From NCBI RefSeq assembly GCF_005849285.1, contig NZ_CP040517.1, positions 2,486,501 to 2,550,500 on the forward strand: 64,000 nucleotides of DNA. Reading direction: 5' to 3'. Positions 24,712 to 34,916 of the stretch are shown piece by piece. How positions within the stretch are numbered: the first letter of the stretch is position 1; each line of letters opens with the position of its first letter. The position numbers and the translations under genes are program-made. A model generated the notes under the pieces. That model saw only the letters and a list, made by a program, of their open reading frames with translations, did no database searches and had not been told where the DNA came from. This DNA comes from Luteithermobacter gelatinilyticus (GTDB lineage: Bacteria > Pseudomonadota > Alphaproteobacteria > Sphingomonadales > Emcibacteraceae).

Positions 24712-25533
24712 CTATAACTCCTTACGCCGAAAAATCAGCCAGCACCCTCCCAGGCCAGCTACCAACCAGAGCATCATGACCAGAACCAGCAGCTCGTGCC
24801 CGATATCCGTCCCCGCACTGCCCATGCCGGAAGCCAGCGCCATCGCCTCGGTCGAGGTGAGATTGAGCAAGCGGAACAAATCCGCAGGATTCAGAAAAAA
24901 CAGCCCTGTTACCAGCCAGGATGGCAGATTTTCCCCTGCCAAAACCAGCAGACCCAGGAAAAGCAGGTCATAAATGATCACGAAAATCAACCAGATGCCG
25001 ATGGCCAGACCAATCGCCGTGGCCCTTTCCTTTACCAGCACGCTGGATATGTACCCCAAAGCCAGGAAAATGGCACTCATCAGCAGGGCGCTGCCCACCA
25101 GCGCAGCAAAAGCCGTGATCGCATCGGTGCCGGGCGCGCCGGAACGCAGCCCTACCACCAGCGCCGCCGCCCCATACCCCATCAGGACGGCGAAACCAAT
25201 GATCCCCATATGACCAAGAAACTTGCCCATCAGAAACTGTCCGCGCGTTACGGGATAGGACAGGGTCAGCATCAACGTACCCCGTTCCGCTTCGCCGACA
25301 ATGGCGTCATGGCCTAAAAGCAGCGCAATCAGCGGCAACAGGAAAATGGACAGGCTGGCGAGGCTGACTGTGACGACGGACAGTGCACCCACGCTGACCT
25401 CACCGCCCGGCGCATTGCCCAGAAGCGCCAGCGACAGCGAGAACAGAATCATCAGGGACACCGCGGCCGTCACCCAGAAATTACGCATCCCGGTCTTGAT
25501 TTCCTGCCGGGCCAGGATCAGAACGGGGGTCAT
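24712..25533 (-). CDS. nosY: NosY ABC transporter permease
   Basis: This 273-residue membrane protein has six hydrophobic segments. It matches NosY in length and in features such as EAERGTLMLTLSYPVTRGQFLMGK near 80, the coupling helix region. It pairs with NosF to energise maturation of the CuZ site with NosD and NosL. Start overlaps the nosF stop (ATGA). Confidence 0.94.
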   Translation of the reverse strand: MTPVLILARQEIKTGMRNFWVTAAVSLMILFSLSLALLGNAPGGEVSVGALSVVTVSLASLSIFLLPLIALLLGHDAIVGEAERGTLMLTLSYPVTRGQFLMGKFLGHMGIIGFAVLMGYGAAALVVGLRSGAPGTDAITAFAALVGSALLMSAIFLALGYISSVLVKERATAIGLAIGIWLIFVIIYDLLFLGLLVLAGENLPSWLVTGLFFLNPADLFRLLNLTSTEAMALASGMGSAGTDIGHELLVLVMMLWLVAGLGGCWLIFRRKEL

Positions 25534-26453
25534 GGATTATTCTCCTGTGCCATATGGGCGTAAAGTTCCCCCAGCGTGGGGGGAAAGGTTTCCAGATCAC
25601 AGATCCCATCCGTCTGGCCCAGAATATCCCGCAGAATCTCCAACTTATGCGCGCCGGCACAGATAATTTCCAGATGCTCCTCTGCGGGGCTGGTCACCGT
25701 CGCCCCATTGGGCAGTAAAGCCCGGATCCGGTCCTGACAACCGGGTCGAGTCTTGAGCCTGATCCGCACCGGCAGGTCCGCCGCTGCCCGGATCTCCGGA
25801 AGGCTGCCGACCTTTAACAATTTTCCCCGCGCCATCACGGCAACCCGGTCCGCCTGATGTTCTAGTTCACTCAGCGCGTGCGAAGAAATCAGCACCGCGA
25901 TGCCGGAAGCTTTCAGTTCCGCAACCAGGTTGTAAAATTCCAGCCGCGCCTCGGGATCAAGCCCGGTGGTGGGTTCGTCCAGCAACAGCAACCGCACCTC
26001 ACCCAGCAGGGTTTGGGCAATGCCGAGCCGCTGACGCATACCCTTGGAATATTGCCGCACCCGCCGTCCCGCATCCCGTGACGACAGGCCCACCCGCTTG
26101 AGAAGCGGCTCACCGGCCTCGGCAGATAATCCCTTGAGGCGGGCATAAAATCGTATTACCTGGCGGCCGGTCATCCCTGGATCGAAGGCGACATTTTCCG
26201 GCAGATAGCCGATCAGCCCCTTCTCCCGGGCATTGCCGGGCTGGTTGGGGCCCCGCCCCAGAATTTCTACATCGCCAGCTTCCGGCTGGACAAACCCTAA
26301 CAGTGTCTTGATCAGGGTGGATTTGCCGGATCCATTATGGCCCGACAGTACCAGACATTCCCCCCGCCGAATGTCAAGAGACACCTCCTTAAGGGCCTGA
26401 GTTCCATTATAAGTCTTGGAAACATTCATCAAACGCGCAATCGCATCAGTCAT
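25530..26453 (-). CDS. nosF: NosF ABC transporter ATPase
   Basis: The 307-residue ATPase has Walker A GHNGSGKSTLIKT near residue 40, the Q-loop, the ABC signature YSKGMRQRLGIAQTLL near 135 and Walker B LLLLDEPTTGLDP near 155. It drives the NosDFY complex. Its ATG overlaps nosD by eight bases and its stop overlaps nosY (ATGA). Confidence 0.95.
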   Translation of the reverse strand: MTDAIARLMNVSKTYNGTQALKEVSLDIRRGECLVLSGHNGSGKSTLIKTLLGFVQPEAGDVEILGRGPNQPGNAREKGLIGYLPENVAFDPGMTGRQVIRFYARLKGLSAEAGEPLLKRVGLSSRDAGRRVRQYSKGMRQRLGIAQTLLGEVRLLLLDEPTTGLDPEARLEFYNLVAELKASGIAVLISSHALSELEHQADRVAVMARGKLLKVGSLPEIRAAADLPVRIRLKTRPGCQDRIRALLPNGATVTSPAEEHLEIICAGAHKLEILRDILGQTDGICDLETFPPTLGELYAHMAQENNP

Positions 26454-27759
26454 GGATTACCTCCCGCGCCCCGTCCATCAGGTCGGTTTCCAGGGCCAGT
26501 TTCGGGGGCTGCATCAACGGCGCCGGGTCAATCACACCGCCCGGGTGCAGCGCCGGCAATTGCCGTTGCGCATAGCGCAAAATCTCAATGGCCGGGCTTT
26601 TCAACAGCAGCTTGGCGTCTGGATGAGCCCAGATGATATGATCCACCAGATCATTGGGGCGATAGGGGCGATCGCCAATACCGTCACCACCCAGGTCATA
26701 ATTGGCATAGTCGCTCCAGTAATTGCCACGCCCATCCCGTGACCAGTTCAATCGCCGCGTGCCCACATATTTCACCTGATGGCGATTACCGACAAAGGCA
26801 TTACCGGTGATGACATTGCGTTCCGAACCGGCCGTAAAATGAATACCGATGGCGCAGCCCTCAAACCAGTTGCCGGTAAAAACATTGATATTGGCATTGT
26901 AGATGAAGGTGCATTTGCCGGCACTGTCTTTCACCTTGTTACCATCAATGGTCGAATTCAGCACATAATTCAGGAGCAATCCGTGATCCCGGTCGCCGAC
27001 CGACAGATTGCGCCGAACATCAAGCTTTCGGGAATACATCAACGCATACCCCACATGATTGCCGTAGGAGCGATTCCCCCTCACCCGGCTGTCTTCGGTA
27101 TACATGTAATGAATGGCAAAGCGCACATCCCGAAAGTCGTTATTGGTAAATTCATTGTCCCGGCTGGTGGTCACGAAAATGCCATCGCGACCATAGCGGA
27201 CGACATTACGGTCCACAACCGCGCCCGGCGCGTTCCAGATATGGATGCCGTTGCCGCGTTCATTGAGGCGTGCGTCGCGCTGGCCGTGGATCACATTGTT
27301 GCGCACCACCGCCTTTCGGGCACCTTTTAGATAAATGCCGATCAGATTATTGCCCAGCCGGTTGTCCCGAATCACGCTACCCTCGCCCTTTTCCGTGACG
27401 AATATGCCGGCGTCTTCCCGCGACAGGTCGGACCCGGAATTCACCACCGTCACTCCCTGCACCACAACGCCGGGCGCATCCACGGTCAACACCCGGCCGC
27501 GTCCTTCACCATCCAGGCGGCTGTCAGGTGCCCCGATCAGGGTCAGGGGTTTGTCAATAACGAAATTTCCCGCATAGCGGCCATCCATGAGCCGGAGTAC
27601 ATCACCGGCCGACGCCTGGCGCAGACTGTCAGCCAGCGCCCCTGGCGCCACGGTATATTCGGCGGCATTTGCCGCCGAAATACCGAGCCAGAGTCCGGCA
27701 GTCAGAGTACCCCCCATTCCTGCCAGACTCAACAGGACTCTCACAATCCATCGCGTCAT
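26446..27759 (-). CDS. nosD: NosD periplasmic beta-helix maturation protein
   Basis: The 437-residue protein has a signal peptide (about residues 1-32) and a right-handed parallel beta-helix of repeated N-x-x-x-G-N turns ([29 protein letters not shown] and so on), typical of NosD/CASH proteins. It binds NosL and NosFY at the periplasmic face during copper cluster assembly. The start overlaps the nosZ stop (ATGA). Confidence 0.95.
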   Translation of the reverse strand: MTRWIVRVLLSLAGMGGTLTAGLWLGISAANAAEYTVAPGALADSLRQASAGDVLRLMDGRYAGNFVIDKPLTLIGAPDSRLDGEGRGRVLTVDAPGVVVQGVTVVNSGSDLSREDAGIFVTEKGEGSVIRDNRLGNNLIGIYLKGARKAVVRNNVIHGQRDARLNERGNGIHIWNAPGAVVDRNVVRYGRDGIFVTTSRDNEFTNNDFRDVRFAIHYMYTEDSRVRGNRSYGNHVGYALMYSRKLDVRRNLSVGDRDHGLLLNYVLNSTIDGNKVKDSAGKCTFIYNANINVFTGNWFEGCAIGIHFTAGSERNVITGNAFVGNRHQVKYVGTRRLNWSRDGRGNYWSDYANYDLGGDGIGDRPYRPNDLVDHIIWAHPDAKLLLKSPAIEILRYAQRQLPALHPGGVIDPAPLMQPPKLALETDLMDGAREVIHD

Positions 27760-29717
27760 GTATTCCGCGGCTCCACCAGCATGCGGCCCCGCATTTCCAT
27801 ATGCAAGGCGTGGCAGAAGAACTGGCAGTAATACCAGTGCACGCCCGGCCGATCGGCCGTAAACGTGACGGAGACGGTCTCCTGCGGCGCAATTTCCACG
27901 GCAATACCGTAACCACCCAAGGTAAACCCATGACTCAGGTCATCAACCTCATCAATATTGGTGAGGATGATTGTCACCTCGTCGCCCTGTTTAACCTTGA
28001 ATTCCTCCAGGCCAAATTGAGGCGCCAATGAATACATATAAACCCGGACCTTGTTCGGCCCCTTGCGGATGACCTTCGCGTCCTCTTCCAGGATGATGCC
28101 ATCTTCCTTGGCCCACTGCCGTTCGACTTCAAACAGCGGATCGTCCCGATCAAATACGGCCTTCGGATTCACGATATCCCGACGCACGATAATACAGTCA
28201 TGGGGTTCCGCATAGGTGGGGCCGTCATGGACCAGTTTCATCTTATCACCGGAAATGGAAATCAACTGGTCGTTCTCGGGCTTCATGGGACCCACATTGA
28301 TGAAGCGATCCTTGGAGAACTTGTTGAGGGAAACCAACCACTTGCCGTCGGCTTCCTTGGTTTCGCCCATGGACGTGTGGTTATGTCCCGGCTGATAATG
28401 AACGTCGAGTTTTTCGATAATCGGATCAACTTTCTTACCGGCATAGGCCTGCTTGGCCTTTTCGATATTCCACTTGGCCACCTGGCTGTCGATAAACAGC
28501 GTGGTAAAGGCATTGCCCTTGCCGTCAAAGGCGGTATGAAGCGGCCCGAGCCCCAGTTCCGGCTCCGCCACCACCACGTCGCGGGGCTTGATCTTGTTTG
28601 CAAACAGGTCTGGCAGACGACGCACGTCAATCACCGTCACGGTCGGGGATAACTTGCCATTGATGCACAGATGTATCCCGTCCGGCGCCATATTACAGCC
28701 GTGCGGGCTGGAGGAGATAGGCACATAACGGGTATAGGGAGAATTCGCCTTTTTGCGGCCGTCAAGCACCTTGACGCCATTCATGACTTTATAATCCCCC
28801 TTCTTTACGCCTTCCTCAATGGCCTTGATGTCAAACATGACAGCCCAATCCTGTTCATTGGCGGTCATGCCAGCAAGGTTGGTGGCCTCTTCGGAGTTGT
28901 AGCAGGTGGAAAAGGCGTATTTGCCTTCATAATCCGCATCACAGTTATCCAGGTTGCCATCAACCAGCACCTGCCAGGCCACTTCCATCTTGTCGCCATC
29001 AATGGCGGTGAAGACGCATTTATATTTGCTGCTGTCTTCAAGAACGCTGCCATCATTAGGCATGGGCACCCGGTGTTCCGCATTAACGAAGACATAGCCG
29101 GTGCGCGGATAACGTTGCAGGCGCAGGCCGTGCATGTCGGACCCATTGGGCACCTCGATGACCTTGTCCACGCGCATAATGTCGCAGCGGATGCGGCACA
29201 CCCGGGAATTCGCCTTGTCCTGGGCGAAGATATAACGGCCGTCATAGGTGCCGTCGGTAAACGACATATGCGGATGGTGCAGATCGCCATTCATAAACAT
29301 GCCACCGCGGTTTTTCAGAAATTCCTTGGTTTCCGGCAGCAGGCCCTCAGTCATGATGCGTTTGCTGGCATTGGTAAAGCCCCAGCCGCGCGCGCCGTCA
29401 ATATTGAATACCGGAATGCGCATCAGTTCGCGCATGGACGGCACGCCGAAGATGCGCACCTCGCCGCTCTGACCACTGGACCAAAACCCGTAATATTCGT
29501 CCAGTTGGCCGGGCATTACTGCCCCCTCGACGCCTTCTGCAGCCTGCGCCGAAGACAGGAGGTGACCTCCTTCGCCGAAAGTAAGGCCGCCAACACCGGC
29601 AAGACCCGCCAGCGCCGCCCCCCCGGCTGTTCCTCCAAGAAGGCCACGGCGGCTGATGGTCAGCGCCTTGTCCTTCTCGTGACCCGTATTCGGGTTTTCC
29701 TTCTTATCATTGGGCAT
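27756..29717 (-). CDS. nosZ: Nitrous-oxide reductase NosZ (clade I, Tat-exported)
   Basis: NosZ reduces N2O to N2 in the periplasm. The 653-residue precursor has a twin-arginine signal ([12 protein letters not shown] near residue 22) followed by the seven-bladed propeller with CuZ ligand blocks such as [12 protein letters not shown] near 145 and HTSMGE near 445. The C-terminal cupredoxin carries the CuA motif [14 protein letters not shown] near residue 630. The Tat signal and the nosR and nosX partners place it in clade I. AGGAG precedes the ATG. It lies 48 bp after nosR. Confidence 0.97.
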   Translation of the reverse strand: MPNDKKENPNTGHEKDKALTISRRGLLGGTAGGAALAGLAGVGGLTFGEGGHLLSSAQAAEGVEGAVMPGQLDEYYGFWSSGQSGEVRIFGVPSMRELMRIPVFNIDGARGWGFTNASKRIMTEGLLPETKEFLKNRGGMFMNGDLHHPHMSFTDGTYDGRYIFAQDKANSRVCRIRCDIMRVDKVIEVPNGSDMHGLRLQRYPRTGYVFVNAEHRVPMPNDGSVLEDSSKYKCVFTAIDGDKMEVAWQVLVDGNLDNCDADYEGKYAFSTCYNSEEATNLAGMTANEQDWAVMFDIKAIEEGVKKGDYKVMNGVKVLDGRKKANSPYTRYVPISSSPHGCNMAPDGIHLCINGKLSPTVTVIDVRRLPDLFANKIKPRDVVVAEPELGLGPLHTAFDGKGNAFTTLFIDSQVAKWNIEKAKQAYAGKKVDPIIEKLDVHYQPGHNHTSMGETKEADGKWLVSLNKFSKDRFINVGPMKPENDQLISISGDKMKLVHDGPTYAEPHDCIIVRRDIVNPKAVFDRDDPLFEVERQWAKEDGIILEEDAKVIRKGPNKVRVYMYSLAPQFGLEEFKVKQGDEVTIILTNIDEVDDLSHGFTLGGYGIAVEIAPQETVSVTFTADRPGVHWYYCQFFCHALHMEMRGRMLVEPRNT

Positions 29718-29765
29718 AATACTCTCCTTTTTTGGATAAGTGATTTTTGGATAGGCTGTTATTTT

Positions 29766-32042
29766 TTATTTCTGTTGTTTTTTATTCTTCCCGGAATTGG
29801 CTTTTCTCTCCTGCAGCCTCGCTTTTTCCTCCCGTTGTTTTGCGCTAAGAGTGGAATCCGAAGCTTTCAGCAGGCGCTGCTCACGCTTGATGCGCTGCTG
29901 AATCATATGTGGGCAAAGCTGATCGTCATAATAGAGTTTCTGACAATCCAGGCAGTAGATGCATTCATTGACATTGATGCGCCCGTCCGGATGAATCGCC
30001 GCCGTCGGGCAGATATTGGCACAGCTCTGACAAGGGTTGCCACATTCCTTGTAGCGCTTTAGCCAGTCAAACATGCGCATCTTACCGGGAATAGCCAGCG
30101 CCGCGCCCAGCGGACACAGATAGCGACAGAAAAACCGTTCAATGAACAGGTTGACAACAATCAGCCCGCCGGCAAACAGCACATAGGGCCAGGCGCGATT
30201 GAAATTCATGATAATTGCCGTCTTGAACGGTTCCACCTCGGCCAGTGTTTCCGCCAGGCTCATGGAATAGAAAGAGACCGCAAATAACCCCAGGAAGATG
30301 ATATATTTCACCGGCCACAGACGCTCATTCAACCCCCAGGGCAGTTCGATCTGCGGGATTTTCAGGAACCGACCCAGCCGGTTGGTCAGTTCCTGCAATG
30401 CGCCATAAGGGCACAGCCAGCCACAGAATACACCCCGCCCCCAGAACAGCATGCCGGCCGCAACACCGATCCACAAGATGAAGATCAGCGGCGCCATCAG
30501 GAAATACCCCCAACTGAAATCCGTAATCAGGGCGTTGGCAAAGGTCAATACATTGACCACCGACAACTGCGCATTCAGATAGAAGCCGAGCCAGAGCAGG
30601 ACGATCACAAGAAAGGAAGTGCGCAGCCAGGTCATCAGCTTCTGCCGCCGCACCAACCAGTCCTGAAAGAAGAAAATCACCGTCAAAACGCCCAGTAACA
30701 CGGCAAGAATCGCGATCTCGACCACGCTGCCCTTCCACATGCGCTGCCACAACAGGTTACGGGCCTCGGCCTCATCCTGAGGGGCGGCGGCGGTCGTCCC
30801 CTGCGGCGACACAGCCGGCAACAGTTCAATTCGCTTCAGATAGCGTTCCGGCAACTGATACCCCAGGTCAAAGCTTGTGAAACCTTTTTCCCGCGGTCCC
30901 GTCGCGCGACTGACCAGCAATTCGATGCGCCAGGGCTGGGTCGCCTCAAAGCCGGCACGCCGTGGAATATAAAATAGAGACACTTCTGTGAAATCCGGCG
31001 CGCCTTCGGCCTTCACATCGGACAGACGCTTGTGATGCCGGTCCCGGAACCGCACCGACCGGTCGCCTTGCACCAGTTGCAGGCGGTCAAAGACCCCGCC
31101 GCGCACATAGCCGGACCCTTTGAAGGAATACAGTCCCGATCCCATCACCAGAAAAGCCTGCTGCCCATCCTTGAGGCGCTTTTGAAGATTTCTGTATTCA
31201 CGTTCCCCCAACAGGCTTTTGCCAATGGTAGGAACGCTGACCTGGGCCACATAAAGATCAATAAAACTGGCATTGGGATCTGGGTCTTCAACATTCTGCG
31301 CCGCAGCCATCTGACCGCTCTGCTCAAATGCCCGGGTGACCTCGCCCACCGTAAGCGACATGCGTCGGACCGACCCGTCCCCCACCAAATCCTCCCAGCT
31401 CCGTGTTTCCACGGGCCCATCTTTAAGGACCACCTTTTCCGATACGTCCTTTTTCTCGGCGGTCAGATGCCCCAAACCATATTGCCGGGCAATGATCAGC
31501 GCAGAGCGGCGGATGGAATCATCAATCACCATAATGGTTACTGTGGCCCCGGCGATAATGTCCAGGTCTGACAGATCCACCGGCGTGATGGTCTCCTGCA
31601 CGATGTCATGCCCCACATAACCGTTGATATAATCACGGATCTGCGGTTCAGGAATGCCGATCAGAACAATCGGTTCATGATGATCCATCAAACGCGCGCC
31701 AATGATCTTACCGTCCATATCCAGGGCCACCAGCACATGGATAGGTTTGCCGGAATACCCCACGGCATTGACCACATCAGTATTGAGGAACGCATATCCT
31801 GCGTGTCTGCCGTCTTTCATCACCGGTGCCACGGGCGGTGTGCCCTCAATGGCGCCGAAGGCCTCTGCCCCAGACACCAGTTCACTCGCAGAAATTTCCC
31901 GCAGATATTTTGCCAAACCGGCGTTTGCCGCCTGGGCCGGCGATACCAGAAACACAAAACACAGCAGTAAAAACAGAACCGGAAGAAATAAAGAAAAGGA
32001 AATGACGCCGGGGTGGCATTTGCAATAACCTACTGAGCACAT
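29766..32042 (-). CDS. nosR: NosR flavo-iron-sulfur membrane protein
   Basis: The 758-residue protein supports electron supply to NosZ. It starts with a signal/membrane segment, then a periplasmic FMN-binding domain with the flavinylation motif GATVTIMVIDDSI near residue 155, about five membrane helices and NapH-like cluster motifs CGWLCPYGA and CRYLCPLGAAL. Two [4Fe-4S] sites, CGNPCQSCANICP and CIYCLDCQKLYYDDQLCP, follow near 670-710. A basic Lys/Arg-rich tail ends it. GGAGG precedes the ATG by ten bases. The promoter region with an FNR-type box lies upstream. Confidence 0.96.
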   Translation of the reverse strand: MCSVGYCKCHPGVISFSLFLPVLFLLLCFVFLVSPAQAANAGLAKYLREISASELVSGAEAFGAIEGTPPVAPVMKDGRHAGYAFLNTDVVNAVGYSGKPIHVLVALDMDGKIIGARLMDHHEPIVLIGIPEPQIRDYINGYVGHDIVQETITPVDLSDLDIIAGATVTIMVIDDSIRRSALIIARQYGLGHLTAEKKDVSEKVVLKDGPVETRSWEDLVGDGSVRRMSLTVGEVTRAFEQSGQMAAAQNVEDPDPNASFIDLYVAQVSVPTIGKSLLGEREYRNLQKRLKDGQQAFLVMGSGLYSFKGSGYVRGGVFDRLQLVQGDRSVRFRDRHHKRLSDVKAEGAPDFTEVSLFYIPRRAGFEATQPWRIELLVSRATGPREKGFTSFDLGYQLPERYLKRIELLPAVSPQGTTAAAPQDEAEARNLLWQRMWKGSVVEIAILAVLLGVLTVIFFFQDWLVRRQKLMTWLRTSFLVIVLLWLGFYLNAQLSVVNVLTFANALITDFSWGYFLMAPLIFILWIGVAAGMLFWGRGVFCGWLCPYGALQELTNRLGRFLKIPQIELPWGLNERLWPVKYIIFLGLFAVSFYSMSLAETLAEVEPFKTAIIMNFNRAWPYVLFAGGLIVVNLFIERFFCRYLCPLGAALAIPGKMRMFDWLKRYKECGNPCQSCANICPTAAIHPDGRINVNECIYCLDCQKLYYDDQLCPHMIQQRIKREQRLLKASDSTLSAKQREEKARLQERKANSGKNKKQQK

Positions 32043-32072
32043 ATTCAGAAATCCTCCGGATCCTTTATTACA

Positions 32073-32086
32073 GTTTCTTCAGAAAC
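32073..32086. promoter_or_regulatory. Dyad GTTTCT-TC-AGAAAC before nosR
   Basis: A perfect 6-bp dyad lies 31-44 bp upstream of the nosR start. A similar dyad (TTTCAG-AC-CTGAAA) occurs at 32152-32165. Both may be sites of the same unknown regulator. Confidence 0.35.
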
Positions 32087-32151
32087 AACATATGCCGTCC
32101 CGGAGCATTTATCCAAAACAGGCCACAGCATTTGCCTTATCCCCCCGCTCG

Positions 32152-32165
32152 TTTCAGACCTGAAA
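32152..32165. promoter_or_regulatory. Dyad TTTCAG-AC-CTGAAA in nosR leader
   Basis: A perfect 6-bp dyad with a 2-bp centre, 110 bp upstream of nosR. Just upstream on the minus strand is a weak promoter-like pair (TTGTTC, 16 bp, TAGTCT at about 32166-32193), so the dyad would lie at its start point. Confidence 0.35.
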
Positions 32166-32298
32166 AGACTAGCACATTGCGTTTTCTGAACAAAATGGAA
32201 AACAGAAAAAGTCATTTACACCACAGAGATAACCGATTCACAGCAGACTCCGGCACAACGCCGTCTGCGCAAAGTAACAAATGAGCCATGTCCCAGAC

Positions 32299-32312
32299 TT
32301 GACCCACGTCAA
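32299..32312 (-). promoter_or_regulatory. FNR/Dnr-type binding site
   Basis: TTGACCCACGTCAA is a perfect TTGAC-N4-GTCAA palindrome, the box used by FNR, Anr, Dnr and NnrR regulators at denitrification promoters. It begins one base after the stop of the class V aminotransferase-like gene and 257 bp before nosR. Placed at -41.5 it would give a transcript start near 32264 and a leader of about 220 bases. Confidence 0.75.
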
Positions 32313-32313
32313 G

Positions 32314-34095
32314 TCAGCTCTGACAATTTTCCCAATCCTGGGGAAGGGCAAACCAACGCAACCTTTCCACCTCTTCAGGCAGAGGGGACGACAGTAGGCG
32401 ATCAGGCACCCGCGGCGCGGCGCGAAGGATGTCTTCCGCCGCCTTAAGATAATTCCGAAGATCGCCGGGCGAACAGGTCGTTGCGGCAGTTTCGCCTCTG
32501 TGGGCGAGAGTTTCAGACATGTTTTTATGCAGGGGGAAGACCAACGGCACTGCATCATTTTCCCCATCATCCCGGTGGATCCATTCCCCGCTACCAGCAT
32601 GAAAGTCATATAGCGCATAGAGTTTCCAGCCATGTTCGGCAACCAGTTCCACGGCACGCAGGATATAATCGAATGTCTCGCGGTCGATGAAATAATTGAA
32701 ATTGAGCCGCACCCAGCCCATTTTCAGAATATGAAACCCGGCCTCCACCGCCTTTTCCAACGCCGCGCTGCGGGCAGAATCCAGCCCCAGTAGCTCGTGA
32801 CCATAAGGCCCTGCGCAGGAACACCCGCCGCGCACCTGGATCCCGAACAGATCATTCATCAACGCCGCCACAAACCCGAAATGCAGTGGGCGCCCCTGAC
32901 GCAGAATATTAAACGATACGATGGAAATACGCGGCAGTTCCGGATTGCCCAGGATCTGAATATTCGGATTTTTTCCCCAGCGCCCAAGGGCCGTGCTGAC
33001 CATCTCCCGTTCCAGCCGTTCAATCCGTTCTGCCCCGACGGTCTCTTTCAGTTTAAAAACCAGCCCGGCCCGGATCGATTCCACAATGGCCGGGGTGCCA
33101 CCTTCCTCCCGGGCCTCCCCAGCCGGCAGATAAGTATGGGCCTGAGGCGTGACATACAGCACCGTTCCGCCCCCCGGCACCGCCGGCACCCGGTTGGTCA
33201 GGAGCGCCTTTTTAACCACCAGAACCCCCGGCGTGCCGGGCCCGCCAATAAATTTATGGGGCGAAATGAAGACTGCATCCAAACTGCTGTCGCCCTGATC
33301 GTCGGTCCTGCCGGTCACATCAATCCCCACATAGGGGGCGGCGGCCGCATAGTCCCAGAATGCCATGGCCCCGTGGCGGTGCAGAATCCGGCTTATGGCC
33401 CTCACCTCGCTCAACACGCCGGTGACATTAGAGGCGGCCGAGAAACTGCCAATTTTCAGGGGACGGTCCTGATAATGGTCAAGACAGTCTTCCAGGTGTC
33501 GCTGGTCAATAAGCCCTTCCGGAGTAAGGCGGATCACCACCAGATCGGCAATGGATTCCCGCCACGGCAGTTCATTGGAATGATGTTCATAAGGACCGAT
33601 GAACACCACCGGTCGTTCCGCTTCGGGGATCCGGGCCAGAAAATCATAACGATCATTCAGGTCCGCTGGCAGGCGCAGGTTCAGAATGTCGATTAGCTTG
33701 TGAATGGCGGCCGTCGCCCCTGAGCCGTAAAAAATCACCAGATGATCCTCCCCCGCCTTGACGGCCTGTTTGATCATCTGGCGGGCGGCTTCCCGGCAGG
33801 CCGTGGTCCGTTTGCCACATACCGAACTTTCCGAATGGGTGTTGGCGTAAAAGGGCAGCACCTGATCACGGATATAGTCCTCGACGAAACCAAGCGCCCG
33901 CCCGGACGCTGTATAATCCGCGTAGATCAACGGCCGCCAGCCAAAGGCGGTGCGAAACAGTCGCCGTTCGCCAATTACCGACCGGCGAATTTTTTCGATA
34001 ATGTCCGCCCCTGCCCCGGTCCCGGGTTCGGCCCCGGTCGGGACACCCCTTGCCCCGCCCCGGGCCGCCAAAATGGTTTTGATCAACTGTCTCAT
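32314..34095 (-). CDS. Class V aminotransferase / cysteine desulfurase-like protein
   Basis: The 593-residue protein is long for a class V PLP enzyme (about 400), with extra N-terminal and C-terminal regions. The core has YADYTASGRAL near 57, IFYGSGATAAIHKL near 120, FWDYAAAAPYVGID near 245, the lysine motif FISPHKFIGGPGTPG near 275 and a later RGGCSCAGPYGHELL near 430. The Cys in the last block lies where desulfurases carry a mobile Cys loop, so sulfur transfer or another beta/gamma elimination is possible. It follows the Lrp-type regulator gene by 82 bp on the same strand and is likely its target. Confidence 0.78.
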   Translation of the reverse strand: MRQLIKTILAARGGARGVPTGAEPGTGAGADIIEKIRRSVIGERRLFRTAFGWRPLIYADYTASGRALGFVEDYIRDQVLPFYANTHSESSVCGKRTTACREAARQMIKQAVKAGEDHLVIFYGSGATAAIHKLIDILNLRLPADLNDRYDFLARIPEAERPVVFIGPYEHHSNELPWRESIADLVVIRLTPEGLIDQRHLEDCLDHYQDRPLKIGSFSAASNVTGVLSEVRAISRILHRHGAMAFWDYAAAAPYVGIDVTGRTDDQGDSSLDAVFISPHKFIGGPGTPGVLVVKKALLTNRVPAVPGGGTVLYVTPQAHTYLPAGEAREEGGTPAIVESIRAGLVFKLKETVGAERIERLEREMVSTALGRWGKNPNIQILGNPELPRISIVSFNILRQGRPLHFGFVAALMNDLFGIQVRGGCSCAGPYGHELLGLDSARSAALEKAVEAGFHILKMGWVRLNFNYFIDRETFDYILRAVELVAEHGWKLYALYDFHAGSGEWIHRDDGENDAVPLVFPLHKNMSETLAHRGETAATTCSPGDLRNYLKAAEDILRAAPRVPDRLLSSPLPEEVERLRWFALPQDWENCQS

Positions 34096-34177
34096 GATCC
34101 GGCTGCACTTTGTCGTTTCATGCCATCCTGTTCTTTCATTCAGGACGAATTGGGCACCGGGGTTTCTTGTCTGCGCC

Positions 34178-34639
34178 CTATTTCCTCAGCGGCAGTTCCG
34201 TGGTGTTTTTCAGCTCTTCCATCGCAAAATTGGAGGTCACATCGGTCAGGCTGGTGGCATCAATCAGACGTTTATAAAATTCGTCATAGGCTGCGATATC
34301 GGAAACCACAACCCGGAGCAGATAGTCATATTCCCCCGCCATCCGGTAAAATCCCACCACTTCGGGAAAACGTTTGACCGTTTCCGAAAATTTCTCCAGC
34401 CAGGCACGATTGTGCTGCGACGTTTTGACCTGAACAAACACCGATACCCCAAGATTAAGTCTCTCTGCATCCAGCAAGGCCACCCGGCGTTTGATCACAC
34501 CGCTTTTTTCCAGCTTCTGAATGCGCCGCCAACAAGGGGTTTTGGTCAGTCCCACACGCTGCGCCAACTCGTCGATAGAAAGACTAATATCCCTCTGAAT
34601 TAAGTCAAGAAGTTTCAAATCTGTGATATCAAAGTCCAT
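34178..34639 (-). CDS. Lrp/AsnC-family transcriptional regulator
   Basis: The 153-residue protein has an N-terminal helix-turn-helix (SIDELAQRVGLTKTPCWRRI near 20-40) and a C-terminal RAM ligand-binding domain (GFYRMAGEYDYLLRVVVSD near 95-115). Members respond to amino acids. It precedes the class V PLP enzyme gene and has a matching Lrp-type box at its own promoter, so it probably regulates itself and that gene. Confidence 0.92.
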   Translation of the reverse strand: MDFDITDLKLLDLIQRDISLSIDELAQRVGLTKTPCWRRIQKLEKSGVIKRRVALLDAERLNLGVSVFVQVKTSQHNRAWLEKFSETVKRFPEVVGFYRMAGEYDYLLRVVVSDIAAYDEFYKRLIDATSLTDVTSNFAMEELKNTTELPLRK

Positions 34640-34916
34640 TTTGATCTATCTTTTTAGTTATAAAGAGAATTTTATTCTATAGCCTATACCCTGAAAACAG
34701 GCTCTCGGCAACCCCGTTCCCGCCGATCGCACGCCTGCGAAACACAGTTTCCGGAATCGCCCCGAAAAAAGAGCCGCTCGGAGCCCAAAAAGTTCGTTTA
34801 AAACAAAATAAAGGAGGCTTTTCCCGCGCCGGTGCGCGCCGCACACCCGAATGGGTATAGTCTGCTCCACCGACTCGCCTGGAGCCTCAAGGTGGTGTGC
34901 AAACTCCATGGTTCCC
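34640..34916. other. Promoter region of the Lrp-type gene, no protein gene seen
   Basis: This is most of the 372-bp gap between the Lrp-type gene and the GST gene. The left 40 bp hold the Lrp-type box. Farther right are a short inverted repeat AGCCT/AGGCT near 34681-34703 and GCACACC/GGTGTGC arms near 34848 and 34893, but I recognise no RNA family. Open frames here have no sequence character of real proteins. Confidence 0.5.
34665..34679 (-). promoter_or_regulatory. Lrp-type operator
   Basis: On the minus strand TAGAATAAAATTCTC fits 12 of 15 positions of the Lrp consensus YAGHAWATTWTDCTR. Its core AGAAT-N3-ATTCT is a dyad. It sits 26-40 bp before the start of the Lrp-family gene, where autoregulation is expected. 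Confidence 0.6.
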
